Positions 29,278 through 38,151 of a stretch of DNA of 64,000 bases are shown in pieces. Source of the DNA: Idiomarina piscisalsi (GTDB taxonomy: Bacteria; Pseudomonadota; Gammaproteobacteria; Enterobacterales; Alteromonadaceae); assembly GCF_002211765.1 (NCBI RefSeq), contig NZ_CP022133.1:2480001-2544000 (forward strand), written 5' to 3'. The position numbers were made by a program, and so were the translations under genes. The notes beneath the pieces are model-generated. The model searched no databases, was not told the origin of the DNA, and saw nothing but the letters and a program-made list of their open reading frames with translations. Positions within the stretch are counted from its first letter, which is position 1. Every line of letters begins with the position of its first letter.

Positions 29278-29348
29278 TACGCGTTAAGCTTAACTTTTTC
29301 ATAACACTCGACTAAACTCTTATAAAAATTAAGAGTTGGAAGCTTTCA

Positions 29349-30272
29349 ATGCGTTACATCACGACCCTGTGCTCGAGTTTTATCTACCTTATCAGTTTTG
29401 CAACGCTCGCTATGCAAAGCAAAACCGGTCTGCCTCAACCAGCCGAGCAAGCTACGTTATTATCAAATTCCATAACCAACCAAACCGTTTATATTGATAA
29501 CATTGAGGACTCCGGGGTCTTTACGGGATACGTCGAAGCAACCTCGGGCGTCCAGTACCCTATTGATGTCTATTTAAACGGCACAATAACCCTGTGCCTA
29601 AAGCAACCACCCTATACTGAGTTTCGCGTTTGCCTGTCCCATACTCTGCTAGAGCAAATTGAGGGGGATGAAAAGTACATGGATCCTGTAAACTTAACGG
29701 AGAGGCAGGTTTTACATGTATTTACCTCTGGCAAAGCAAGAGTCGTCGCTTCTACGCTGCACTACTATGAATATGAAGACTTGTTAGAGTTTAAAGTCGC
29801 GGGTGAACTCTCCAAGTCTCAGCAAACACTAGCCAAACGAGTGGTGAAAAGCAGCGTAGAAAAAGCAGAAAAGGCGTTTGGTTCATACGGTCAACTTGAT
29901 CACCCTCAAGTACCTGCTGATCTTATCCATATTACGTTGGTGGAGGAAATCGGCCCTTATCAGTTCACGGCGTTATTAAAGTCGAAAGATTTTCCGGCAA
30001 AGCTGACAACCGTGCATGCGAGACGTGTTGATAATAATGATACGTTTAAGGTGACCTTTATTGATAAAGACGGGCTTCCTAATCTCTATGGGTACTCTTA
30101 CCAATACCGACCTAAATTTTACGGTAAGCCCTTTTCCGGAAAGCCGATATACGAAATATGTCGCTTCGACAAGGACGACAACATACAAGATTGTGGTGAG
30201 TATTGGCTGAATTTATCTAAGTATTTTCAAGACGAAGCAGAACGCGACATCTTTAATTACATGCAGGGCTAA
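29349..30272 (+). CDS. secreted protein of unknown function
   Basis: A 307-residue protein with an N-terminal signal peptide (MRYITTLCSSFIYLISFATLAMQ). No family recognised. The body is mixed alpha/beta and rich in Tyr; two Cys pairs (CLKQPPYTEFRVCLS and CRFDKDDNIQDCGEY) could form disulfides in the periplasm. The N-terminal part (GVFTGYVEATSGVQYPIDVYLNG) looks like a beta-sandwich. It starts 71 bp after yqaA and is followed 2 bp later by a small gene, so those two are coupled. Confidence 0.6.
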   Translation: MRYITTLCSSFIYLISFATLAMQSKTGLPQPAEQATLLSNSITNQTVYIDNIEDSGVFTGYVEATSGVQYPIDVYLNGTITLCLKQPPYTEFRVCLSHTLLEQIEGDEKYMDPVNLTERQVLHVFTSGKARVVASTLHYYEYEDLLEFKVAGELSKSQQTLAKRVVKSSVEKAEKAFGSYGQLDHPQVPADLIHITLVEEIGPYQFTALLKSKDFPAKLTTVHARRVDNNDTFKVTFIDKDGLPNLYGYSYQYRPKFYGKPFSGKPIYEICRFDKDDNIQDCGEYWLNLSKYFQDEAERDIFNYMQG

Positions 30273-30274
30273 GA

Positions 30275-30502
30275 ATGGAAGACGAGCATATCGATGATTA
30301 CATAAGCGGCATCGTGCAAAGCTGCCAGTTTTATTTGCTTGAAGGAAACATTCATGCTGCTCTAGCCCATATTATTTCTAACTTGAGTGCCCTGGAAGAA
30401 ACCAGCGATCACCCTCTTAAGCACCAGATTGTTCAGCAAGCGCAAGCGGGACAACTCGAAACGATTGAACAGGTTGAACTCTTCTTGCGGCATTATCTTT
30501 AA
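30275..30502 (+). CDS. small acidic protein of unknown function
   Basis: A 75-residue, acidic, mostly helical protein (MEDEHIDDYISGIVQSCQF). No signal peptide, membrane helix or recognised motif. It begins 2 bp after the stop codon of the secreted protein at 29349, which supports coding and co-translation. It ends 21 bp before the yqaA remnant. Confidence 0.5.
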   Translation: MEDEHIDDYISGIVQSCQFYLLEGNIHAALAHIISNLSALEETSDHPLKHQIVQQAQAGQLETIEQVELFLRHYL

Positions 30503-30523
30503 CGTCTCGAACGCTACGCCCCA

Positions 30524-30601
30524 ATGTACTTAAGTATATTTCTAACGGGTTTCTGGCCGCCATTCATTGGTGACCCTCTCACCTTTATTGCCGGCGTTTG
30601 A
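30524..30601 (+). pseudogene. yqaA remnant with large internal deletion
   Basis: Reading from the ATG at 30524 gives MYLSIFLTGFWPPFIGDPLT followed by FIAGV and a stop. The first ten residues match the start of the intact YqaA at 28861 (MYLTIFLTAF), and from W onward it matches YqaA again near its residue 99 (WAPFIGDPLTFIAGM). About 90 codons are missing between them and the C terminus is lost. This is a decayed duplicate of yqaA or a recombination scar. Similarity is seen at DNA level too, for example CCATT(T/C)ATTGG.GA.CCTCT.ACCTTTATTGCCGG. Confidence 0.75.
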
Positions 30602-30679
30602 TCTAATCACAAAAACTTTGCGTTTTTCTGCTTTAGAACCAGAATTAATATGACCAACACTTATTAGAGTGAGTTCGAC

Positions 30680-31507
30680 ATGAAAAGATTTACTGGCTTA
30701 CTGTTTGCTGTGTGCATCAGCGGGCTAACCGCCCAAACGGCAATGGCACAAGATGAAAAAACGGCGATGGTGCCCTTACCCTCACAAGACGACTTCTCTA
30801 AAGGAGAGGATGGCTGGGCTTTTGGTCTGGGGTTAACAGTTGAATACGAAACAGCCTACGAAGGTTCGGACGAATTTGAATTTGAGCCTCAACCTGCGGG
30901 CGCTGTGCAATGGCGCAGCGGTGACAACATTTTCTACTTTGCGGGTGAAGCGCTCGGCTGGCGTGGTTTGCGCGCCGAGAACTGGCTTTTAGAGGCAGCC
31001 ATTGGTTTCGATGAAGGCCGTGAAGAGAATGATTCCGAAGACGGCTATTTGGATGGGCTTGGTGATCAGGACGAAGGGGCTGAACTGGTGCTGCAGGCAC
31101 GCCGCGCACTCGATGACGATTGGCGTTATTGGTTAGTCAGCCGTGTTGTAGCGAGTGATGAAGGAAATCTCGCACTGTTTAGTGTCGGCCGCCGCTTTGG
31201 CGAGCAAATGGACGGCACTGGCTCAGAAATTAATGTCGTGGCAACGTTTCACAACAGCGAGTACGCCAATAAAGGCTTCGGCATAGATGCAGGTCAAGCC
31301 GCAGCGTCCGGCCTACCGCAAACGTCAATGAGTGGCGGATTACGCTCAATTGGCATTGACTACAACTATCGCCACTACATCAATGACAACTGGCAGCTCT
31401 ACGGCGAAGCCTTGTTTGAATATTACAGTAGCGAAGTTCGCGATAGCCCAATCGCTCGTAGTAACTATGAAGCGGAAGTCGGCATCGGGTTTATCTATAT
31501 ATTCTAG
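30680..31507 (+). CDS. MipA/OmpV family outer-membrane protein
   Basis: A 275-residue outer-membrane barrel protein. Signal peptide 1-23 ending AMA-QDEK. The mature part starts with WAFGLGLTVEYETAYEGSDEFEFEPQPAGAVQWR in type, a strand pattern with the usual MipA/OmpV opening, and ends with YEAEVGIGFIYIF, an aromatic C terminus for barrel assembly. MipA scaffolds murein synthesis in E. coli; in many marine bacteria the role of these proteins is unknown. It stands alone, 79 bp after the yqaA remnant. Confidence 0.88.
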   Translation: MKRFTGLLFAVCISGLTAQTAMAQDEKTAMVPLPSQDDFSKGEDGWAFGLGLTVEYETAYEGSDEFEFEPQPAGAVQWRSGDNIFYFAGEALGWRGLRAENWLLEAAIGFDEGREENDSEDGYLDGLGDQDEGAELVLQARRALDDDWRYWLVSRVVASDEGNLALFSVGRRFGEQMDGTGSEINVVATFHNSEYANKGFGIDAGQAAASGLPQTSMSGGLRSIGIDYNYRHYINDNWQLYGEALFEYYSSEVRDSPIARSNYEAEVGIGFIYIF

Positions 31508-31636
31508 AGCGAGCGTCATCGACACTCTATCGCTTTTCGTTGTCGCTCTAACGACTCTGCATGAATATGTAAACCAAATAGATTAAGTTGCCTTTATTAC
31601 CTTAGGAACAATACTAACTAAAACAGGCAACTTACT

Positions 31637-34600
31637 ATGAAACGTTTGGTCACAAGCCTCCTTGTTTCTGCGGCATTTGGCGCGTCTGCGTCAGGTGGTA
31701 CGTCAGAACGACCGTTAATCATGCAGCCGGAAATTAGCCCGGACGGAACTCAAATTGCATTTAGTTACCAAGGCGATATTTGGACAATGTCGACATCCGG
31801 CACCAATCCAAACCGCTTAACCATTCACGAAGGCTATGAAAGCTCACCGAAATGGTCAAAAGACGGTAACTCTATTGCATTCAGCAGCGACCGATTCGGC
31901 AATGACGATGTCTTTATTATGCCAAGCGAGGGAGGTCGTCCCGATCGCTTAACCTATCACAGCGCCTCAGACCGCGTATTAGGTTTTAACAACGATAACC
32001 AAGTACTCTTTAACACTCGCCGTTTGTACGCCGAAGTAGAGCGTGAATGGGAAGTGTACAGCGTTGCCACAACGGGTAATGCAACCGAGTTCCGCTTTAT
32101 GGACGCTTTAGGCTTTGACGCCGTGGTATCACCCGATGGCAAGAAAGTTGCCTTAGTGCGTAGTACCGCCAGAGTGTCTCGTGAGGATTATCGAGGTCCG
32201 GCCAACCGTAATATTTGGGTTTACGACACCGAAACCGGTGAATATAACCAATTAACCGACTTTGATGGCAATGACTTTATGCCTAAATGGTCGAGCAATA
32301 ACGAGCTGTACTTTATCTCCGCTCGTGCGGGTAAATACAACGTGTTTAAGCAAAAGCTCGACGCTAGCAAGGCAACACAAGTCACTAATGAGAGCGAGTT
32401 TGGTGTTGAGCACTTTAGTATTGATAAGCAAGCAAACCATCTTGTTTATCAGGCAGCTGATAAGGTTAAAATGATTACGGAAGGTCAAAGCACGTCGCTC
32501 GACCTCTCGATTCCTACGGACTTTCGCTTTGACCCTGTCACACAAAAATCAACGACTAACTCACTGGATGAATACAGCGTGTCGCCTGACGGCAAACTGA
32601 TTTCTTATGCCGTGCGTGGTGATTTATTTGTGAAGCGCAACGACAAAGACGACAAGCGCTCGGTCAGGCTAACAACTGGAGCGGCGCGAGACAGAGATGT
32701 CACCTGGCTTGACGATAATACGCTGTTGTTTGTGTCTGACCGTGACGGCCAAAACGATATTTTTGCTGTGAAATCAGCGGACGCTGAAGAGCCGAACTTG
32801 TTTAAATCGCTGAAGCATTCAGTAATACCTATCACACGCACCGACACACAAGAACGCCAGCCTCTGGTTTCTCCTGATGGCAAGAAGGTCGCCTATCGTG
32901 AAGGGCGCGGTAAATTAATTGTTGCTGACGTTGCCGAAGACAAATCCTTCACAAACCAGACGGTATTGTTAGACGGGTGGGCGACCCCTAATGATGTAAG
33001 CTGGTCACCAGACAGCAACTGGCTCGCTTATGCTATTTCTGACTTATCGTTTAACAGTGAGATCTTTATTCATCCTGCAGACAGCTCGCAAGAGCCCGTC
33101 AATGTCAGCATGCACCCCCGGGGAGATTACAGTCCTGTTTGGTCGCCCGATGGCAGTAAGCTGGGCTTTACGTCAATGCGAAACAATGGCGACTACGATA
33201 TCTGGTTTGCCTGGTTAAAAGAAAGTGATTGGCAACGCTCGCAAGAAGAATGGAAGCGCGATGAATTTGCAGAAGAACCCGCTGAGACCAAAAAAGACGA
33301 AGATGACTCAGAAACTGCGGATAAAGTCGTCGAACCGATGCAAATTGACTTAGATGGCATCTATGAACGACTGGTTCAGGTCACTCGTTTTGCCGGTAAT
33401 GAGACGGGTTTAGCCTTTGATAACAAAGGCGAGCATGTCTATTACGCCATTGGCGGAGCCGGCCGTCAGAATTTTGAAATGGATCGGGACCTGTTCAAAA
33501 TTAAGTGGAATGGAGAGGATAAAAAGCTTGTCATTAAGGGCGATAAACGGCCTCGCGACTTGTCGTTGAGCGATGACGGAAAGCATCTGTTCGCGCTGAC
33601 GAACTCCGGCACACTGGTCAAAGTTAATACGAAAAAAGACGAGTCCGAAACGTTAACGACCGTGTCGCAGCAAAACATTGAACACATGGCCGAGCGCGCA
33701 CAAATCTTCGATGAGGCATGGCAAGCACTCGATGCCGGGTTTTATGATCCGGAGTTTCATGGCAATGACTGGCAGGAGCTAAAGGAAAAGTATCGTCCTT
33801 TGGCATTGAAGGCATCAACCAAAGAAGACTTCCAGTACATTTTCAATTTAATGCTTGGCCAGGTCAACGCCAGTCATATGGGCTTGTACCGCGGTGAAAA
33901 CCAAAAGCAGACGCAAAAGACACAGACGGGCTTAGTCGGCGTCGAGCTCTTACCGACCAACGAAGGACTTTCGGTTGCGTCCGTGCTGAATAATAGTCCA
34001 GCGGCACGCGATGACAGCCGCCTGCAAGTGAATGACGTGATTACTCACGTGAATCAGCAGCCGGTCAGCGACATTAACTTTTATGCGGCATTAAATGGCT
34101 ATGCAAACCAACGCGTTTTGCTGAACGTGCAACGCAACGGTCAAGATACTGAAGTCGTACTCTGGCCAACCACCAGCCTTAGTGACCAAAAGTACGACAA
34201 CTGGGTCGACACACGCCGTGCAATGACTGAGAAATACTCTGATGGCCGTTTGGGCTACTTGCATATTCGCGGTATGAACTGGACCAGCTTTGAACGTTTC
34301 GAACGGGAGCTCATGGCTGCTGGTTACGGTAAAGAAGGGATTGTCATTGACGTTCGTTACAACGGCGGTGGCTGGACAACAGACTACCTGATGGCGGTAT
34401 TAAACGTTGAACAGCATGCTTACACGATTCCTCGTGGTGCCACAGACAACCTTGACGAAAATAAGAAAAAGTTCAGAGACAAATATCCCTACTCTGAGCG
34501 CTTACCGTTGTCGGCGTGGACCAAGCCTTCCATTGCTATGAGTAACGAAAACAGCTACTCAAATGCCGAAATCTTCTCGCATGCCTATAAATCGTTAGGT

Positions 34601-34843
34601 ATTGGCAAGTTGATTGGTCGCCCCACGTTTGGCGCTGTTATTAGTACCGGGGCTGAACGTCTTGTTGATGGCTCAATTATCAGAATGCCATTTAGAGGAT
34701 GGTGGGTTAAAGAGTCCGACGCTAACATGGACTTTACGCCGGCACAGCCTGATATCGAAGTGTTTAACCCGCCGGCGTATAAAGCCAAAAACGTGGACCC
34801 ACAGTTAAAGCGCGCGGTGGATGAATTGTTGAAGACACTGTAG
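31637..34843 (+). CDS. tricorn-like S41 protease with TolB-type propellers
   Basis: A 1068-residue periplasmic protease. Signal peptide 1-19. Two beta-propellers with TolB/WD-type repeats fill about 25-330 and 330-680 (repeated SPDG.K and WSPDGS motifs). A tricorn core helical segment follows (AQIFDEAWQALDAGFYDP), then a PDZ domain (about 755-840, GLVGVELLPTNEGLSV) and the S41 catalytic domain (about 850-1060, GIVIDVRYNGGGWTTDYL). The nucleophile Ser is expected in NENSYSNAEIF. Tricorn digests oligopeptides; the gene adds to the peptide-scavenging set. A low-complexity acidic segment near residues 545-570 separates propeller parts. Confidence 0.92.
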   Translation: MKRLVTSLLVSAAFGASASGGTSERPLIMQPEISPDGTQIAFSYQGDIWTMSTSGTNPNRLTIHEGYESSPKWSKDGNSIAFSSDRFGNDDVFIMPSEGGRPDRLTYHSASDRVLGFNNDNQVLFNTRRLYAEVEREWEVYSVATTGNATEFRFMDALGFDAVVSPDGKKVALVRSTARVSREDYRGPANRNIWVYDTETGEYNQLTDFDGNDFMPKWSSNNELYFISARAGKYNVFKQKLDASKATQVTNESEFGVEHFSIDKQANHLVYQAADKVKMITEGQSTSLDLSIPTDFRFDPVTQKSTTNSLDEYSVSPDGKLISYAVRGDLFVKRNDKDDKRSVRLTTGAARDRDVTWLDDNTLLFVSDRDGQNDIFAVKSADAEEPNLFKSLKHSVIPITRTDTQERQPLVSPDGKKVAYREGRGKLIVADVAEDKSFTNQTVLLDGWATPNDVSWSPDSNWLAYAISDLSFNSEIFIHPADSSQEPVNVSMHPRGDYSPVWSPDGSKLGFTSMRNNGDYDIWFAWLKESDWQRSQEEWKRDEFAEEPAETKKDEDDSETADKVVEPMQIDLDGIYERLVQVTRFAGNETGLAFDNKGEHVYYAIGGAGRQNFEMDRDLFKIKWNGEDKKLVIKGDKRPRDLSLSDDGKHLFALTNSGTLVKVNTKKDESETLTTVSQQNIEHMAERAQIFDEAWQALDAGFYDPEFHGNDWQELKEKYRPLALKASTKEDFQYIFNLMLGQVNASHMGLYRGENQKQTQKTQTGLVGVELLPTNEGLSVASVLNNSPAARDDSRLQVNDVITHVNQQPVSDINFYAALNGYANQRVLLNVQRNGQDTEVVLWPTTSLSDQKYDNWVDTRRAMTEKYSDGRLGYLHIRGMNWTSFERFERELMAAGYGKEGIVIDVRYNGGGWTTDYLMAVLNVEQHAYTIPRGATDNLDENKKKFRDKYPYSERLPLSAWTKPSIAMSNENSYSNAEIFSHAYKSLGIGKLIGRPTFGAVISTGAERLVDGSIIRMPFRGWWVKESDANMDFTPAQPDIEVFNPPAYKAKNVDPQLKRAVDELLKTL

Positions 34844-34870
34844 TACGTTTTGTTAAGTGGCTAAGAATGA

Positions 34871-34904
34871 AGGTAAGCTCTATAGTAAGGGGCTCACCTT
34901 TTTT
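34871..34904 (+). terminator. Rho-independent terminator after tricorn-like gene
   Basis: AGGTAAGCTC, 10-nt loop, GGCTCACCT arm, then six T. The stem has one mismatch and one wobble pair. It lies 28 bp after the stop codon. Confidence 0.7.
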
Positions 34905-34933
34905 GTGATAAAGCAACGCCCAGTCAAGAGTCC

Positions 34934-35671
34934 TTACAGCTTAAATCGTGCGTAAAGGGGGTTATGATCGGACACTTTACTGGTATCGATCGCTATTGTT
35001 TCCTGCAACGCAAGGCCTCGATAAAAGATGAAATCAAGAGGATGCTGTCGGTAGGCTTTAACATGATGGGGGTCGACCATAATGGCTTGGCGAAGACCCA
35101 CGCTACGACAGAACTGCAGCAAGCTTAGGCGGCGCCGGCGACTCCAAACGTTAAAGTCACCAGCCACAATGAGCGGTCCTTTATGTCCTAATATCTCTTG
35201 TTTGATGAGCTCTATTTCTTGGGAAAATTTGCGCGCACGAACAAAGTTAATCGCATGGACATTGACCACTAATAATGACCCACCCTCAGCTAGCGAGTGA
35301 TAAGAGAGCATGTAACTTTTATGGGTTGCGAACATGCCTTCGCGCTTGCTACTCAGTCGCGCTTGAGCTTCTTGAAACACATAACCACTAGCGGTGAGGA
35401 CACCATACACGGAGCGACGTGTTTGCATATTCGGCGCCACTGCATAAGACCAATCAGGAAGCAGCCAATTATTTTGGGCACTCAGCTTCACCTCCTGAAG
35501 CAACAAAAACAAACTGGGGTAGTCTTTTAAAACGCTTGCTAAAGTATGCTGAAACTCTGGCTTCTCGGTCAGTTTTTGTGTATTCCAGCACAACACACCA
35601 AACTCTTCCCCATGATGAATAGGGTGACCGTCTATGAGCTGTTGAGGAAACAAAGCTTTGGGTTTTAACAC
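34934..35671 (-). CDS. endonuclease/exonuclease/phosphatase family protein
   Basis: A 245-residue EEP-fold hydrolase. Conserved elements in order: CWNTQKL (Asn), LLLQEVKL (Glu metal ligand), LLVVNVHAINF (His), IVAGDFNVWS (Asp and Asn), LDFIFYRGL, and the C-terminal catalytic SDHNPLYARF. No signal peptide. Members are phosphodiesterases acting on DNA, RNA, lipids or inositol phosphates; the exact substrate is unknown. It is the last core gene before the island; 154 bp with no recognisable feature separate it from the attachment site. Confidence 0.88.
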   Translation of the reverse strand: MLKPKALFPQQLIDGHPIHHGEEFGVLCWNTQKLTEKPEFQHTLASVLKDYPSLFLLLQEVKLSAQNNWLLPDWSYAVAPNMQTRRSVYGVLTASGYVFQEAQARLSSKREGMFATHKSYMLSYHSLAEGGSLLVVNVHAINFVRARKFSQEIELIKQEILGHKGPLIVAGDFNVWSRRRRLSLLQFCRSVGLRQAIMVDPHHVKAYRQHPLDFIFYRGLALQETIAIDTSKVSDHNPLYARFKL

Positions 35672-35824
35672 GACGCTTTCGCCTTTTTAATATGGTAGTA
35701 CCTTATTAATGTACAGTGGCAAGCTGAGTTTAGTTTATGAAACGTTAGTCTGAAAATATTCGGCCACAATTTGGACACATGACGTTTTTAGTAAGCGGGT
35801 ACTATCAAGGAAAGTGTTGCTAAA

Positions 35825-35872
35825 ATGGCGCACCCTATAGGAGTCGAACCTATGACCTTTGCCTCCGGAGGG
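35825..35872. repeat. attL: duplicated 3' part of tRNA-Arg
   Basis: A 48-bp sequence from ATGGCGCACCCTATAGG to CCTCCGGAGGG, identical to 51579-51626, which spans the 3' 47 nt of the tRNA-Arg(CCG) gene up to the anticodon loop. The 5' part of the tRNA is missing here, so this is a crossover duplicate and not a working tRNA. It marks the left end of the island. The stretch 35873-36040 up to the integrase has no gene, only integrase arm-type repeats. Confidence 0.93.
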
Positions 35873-35956
35873 AGTTTTAATTGAGTCCCAGTGAGTACTA
35901 ATAATTCCTAAATTTCAATTATTTTCAGTTAGTTATAAGAGTCATTAGTCACAATG

Positions 35957-36011
35957 AGTCCCACACAGTAACCTCCGTTCCCACCAAAAGTGTGGGACTT
36001 TTTGTGGGACT
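35957..36011. repeat. left integrase arm-type repeats (TGTGGGACT)
   Basis: TGTGGGACT occurs at 35991-35999 and 36003-36011, 12 bp apart, and inverted as AGTCCCACA at 35957-35965; a weaker AGTCCCA is at 35884-35890. The same pair with the same 12-bp pitch is found at the right end (51505-51525). This is the expected arrangement for integrase arm-binding sites. The last copy ends 29 bp before the integrase ATG, so binding may also repress int. Confidence 0.65.
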
Positions 36012-36040
36012 AAATAGTTCCAGCAAAGAGGAGCTATATT

Positions 36041-37312
36041 ATGACTTTACAAAAACTATCCACCCCACGCGCAATAGACGCACTTAAGCCACGTGAAGAT
36101 GGCAAAAAATATCGACGTACTATCCAGTGCCGTGGCATTGCGAAAGGTACGTTATTCGTCTTGGTCTCTTCAAAAGGAAAAAAGACTTTCTACTCTCGCG
36201 CCAGCTACAGTTCACAGCGCATCGATATCCGATTGGGGAGTTACCCAGCTATATCACTGCAAGAGGCAAAGCAAAAACACAATGAGAATATGGCACTCAT
36301 TGATGAAGGTCGCGATCCTCGAATTGTTAGGCAAGCTGACAAACTAGAAAACGAGCAACAAATAACACTAAACGAGTTATTCGACGACTGGTTCGAATTT
36401 CAGCGCGAAACGGGAGATCAAAAGGAAACGACTTTGAATGCCCACCGCTGGCGCTATAAAAAGTACCTTCAGCAGAAGCTTGGCGGCTTACCAGTCAACA
36501 TGATTGATCGCCTCACACTACTCAAGACCTTACGTGAAACGGCACGGATCTCGAAAGAACAAGCGCGCAAGTCATTCACCACATTAAACCTTCCTTTGGA
36601 TTATGCTCAGGCTCAACAAATCATTGAGGTTAATCCCTGCCGCTCTCTTAAACCCAAAGACGTTAACGCGTCAAAGGCAAAACCTCGCGACCGTTTTTTA
36701 TCCATGGGTGAAATAAGCGAACTACTCTACTTGCTCAATAATGAATGTACCAATAGCTCGCCACAGCTAATCGTATTTACAAAAATAGCTTTAATAACTG
36801 GCGCTCGTCGTGGAGAAATACGAAACATGCGCTGGGCAGATTTAACGAGCAAAGATAATGAAACATTTTGGAGCATCAAAGAAACTAAGAATGGAAAGCC
36901 GCACCGTATTAGCCTGCACAAATATGCAATGCAGCTTATCAATAGCTTAAAACCCATAACCGGAGACTCTGAGTGGGTTTTTGAATCTTCCTCTAGAAGA
37001 GAACAGCCAATAGGAATTGATAGCCCTACACAATTTATTAGTCGTTTAATAGAAGACCATAACTTGGAACATTTTCGGCTGCATGACTTACGTCGAACTG
37101 CTGCGACACAGTGGGCTGAAGAGTTGTCAGCCGACTCACAGTTAATAGAACTTATGCTCAACCATTTACCACAAAACCAACTCGTTAGAACTTATCAAGT
37201 GGTGCAACGCTCTACTGAACAGTCTGAAATACGAGCTAAGTGGGAAGCCTTGCTTTCTAATTTTGGTCTTTTAGGTAAAGAAAAAACTATTAACTTCGAT
37301 AAGACAGCTTAA
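36041..37312 (+). CDS. int: tyrosine-type site-specific integrase (P4/DUF4102 family)
   Basis: A 423-residue integrase that would insert and excise the island at tRNA-Arg. N-terminal DUF4102 arm-binding domain (about 10-100; FYSRASYSSQRIDIRLGSYP), core-binding domain (about 108-200), catalytic domain (about 215-395). Catalytic residues: R256 in TGARRGE, K near 283-286, H348 and R351 in HDLRRT, H375, and the nucleophile Y385 in LVRTYQ. It appears intact. It lies next to the partial att duplicate and not next to the intact tRNA. AGAGGAGC upstream is a good ribosome site. Confidence 0.95.
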   Translation: MTLQKLSTPRAIDALKPREDGKKYRRTIQCRGIAKGTLFVLVSSKGKKTFYSRASYSSQRIDIRLGSYPAISLQEAKQKHNENMALIDEGRDPRIVRQADKLENEQQITLNELFDDWFEFQRETGDQKETTLNAHRWRYKKYLQQKLGGLPVNMIDRLTLLKTLRETARISKEQARKSFTTLNLPLDYAQAQQIIEVNPCRSLKPKDVNASKAKPRDRFLSMGEISELLYLLNNECTNSSPQLIVFTKIALITGARRGEIRNMRWADLTSKDNETFWSIKETKNGKPHRISLHKYAMQLINSLKPITGDSEWVFESSSRREQPIGIDSPTQFISRLIEDHNLEHFRLHDLRRTAATQWAEELSADSQLIELMLNHLPQNQLVRTYQVVQRSTEQSEIRAKWEALLSNFGLLGKEKTINFDKTA

Positions 37313-37327
37313 CTCAATACGTCAATA

Positions 37328-37354
37328 AGGAGCTAGGAGGCATACCTGGCTCCT
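37328..37354. terminator. stem-loop after integrase
   Basis: AGGAGCTAGG, loop AGGCATA, CCTGGCTCCT: a 10-bp stem with one wobble pair, 15 bp after the int stop codon. No T tract follows, so it may be a pause or RNA-stability element and not a true terminator. From 37355 to 37692 I see no gene; the stretch is AT-rich. Confidence 0.45.
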
Positions 37355-37692
37355 CCATAAAACCGTCCTAAAAAAGACTCTGACGCGTTTAAAGTTAATT
37401 CATAACCCAGGGCAAAAGAACCTCAATTTAACGCCTTATAAATCGATACAGAAGCTTAAGATAAAACCGCCGCATTGGTACTTAAAATCACCAATCGAAA
37501 TACAGTAATCCGACTCTCAATCAATTATAGATATATCTGTAACCACTTTTCACAACCGACAAGCTTCAATCCTTTTCCTGGAAAGGGCTAGAGCAACATT
37601 TTCAAACACCCTACTTTTGCAAAAGTATTGCTCAAATAACCCACTATATGAATACGACTAAATAATGCCATCAAGGACACAAAGAGGTGGTT

Positions 37693-37866
37693 ATGCAGTA
37701 TTTAAGAGTAAAAGACATTCAAGGCATGTTAGGCGTATCAAAATCGACAATTTACCGATGGATGGATGAGCGCAACTTTCCAACACCAATAAAGTTTAGT
37801 GCGAAGGCAGTTCGGTGGAGGCTCGATGATATTGAGAAATGGATAACACAACAGCCGAATGGGTAA
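37693..37866 (+). CDS. AlpA-family helix-turn-helix regulator
   Basis: A 57-residue MerR-like excisionase/regulator of the AlpA group: MQYLRVKDIQGMLGVSKSTI then YRWMDERNFPTPIKFSAKAV and RWRLDDIEKWITQQ. The HTH (GVSKSTIYRWM), the FP.P.KF wing and the VRW...DIEKW end are all hallmarks. AlpA in E. coli CP4-57 activates int and drives excision. AGAGGTGG lies just before the ATG. Its position after int is typical of P4-like satellites and integrative elements. The 285 bp downstream contain no gene. Confidence 0.88.
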   Translation: MQYLRVKDIQGMLGVSKSTIYRWMDERNFPTPIKFSAKAVRWRLDDIEKWITQQPNG

Positions 37867-38151
37867 GCTTTAAAAGCTTGCCCCAAGTAACTCGGGAAAA
37901 CTTTACTCCCTTTAATATCAATAAGTAATACCGAATAGCGCCAATTTCTACTTATTGACCCTTCAAGAAGACTAAATAAAGACACTTCAGACAAGAAAAT
38001 TGTTTGAACAGCAATAGTTAAACCAAGTATGACGGGTTGATCTCGCAGAACAGAAACTATTGTCAAATTAGGTAAAACTTAGGGGCTGCGACTAGCACGC
38101 CCCTTGGTTTAGTAATGTCAATATAACAACTAATTCAAAAGGATTATTAAT

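Noticed and set aside
35826..35872. Second tRNA-Arg gene at the left island end
   Set aside because: Only the 3' 47 nt are present; the D-arm and 5' acceptor strand are missing, so it is an att duplicate.
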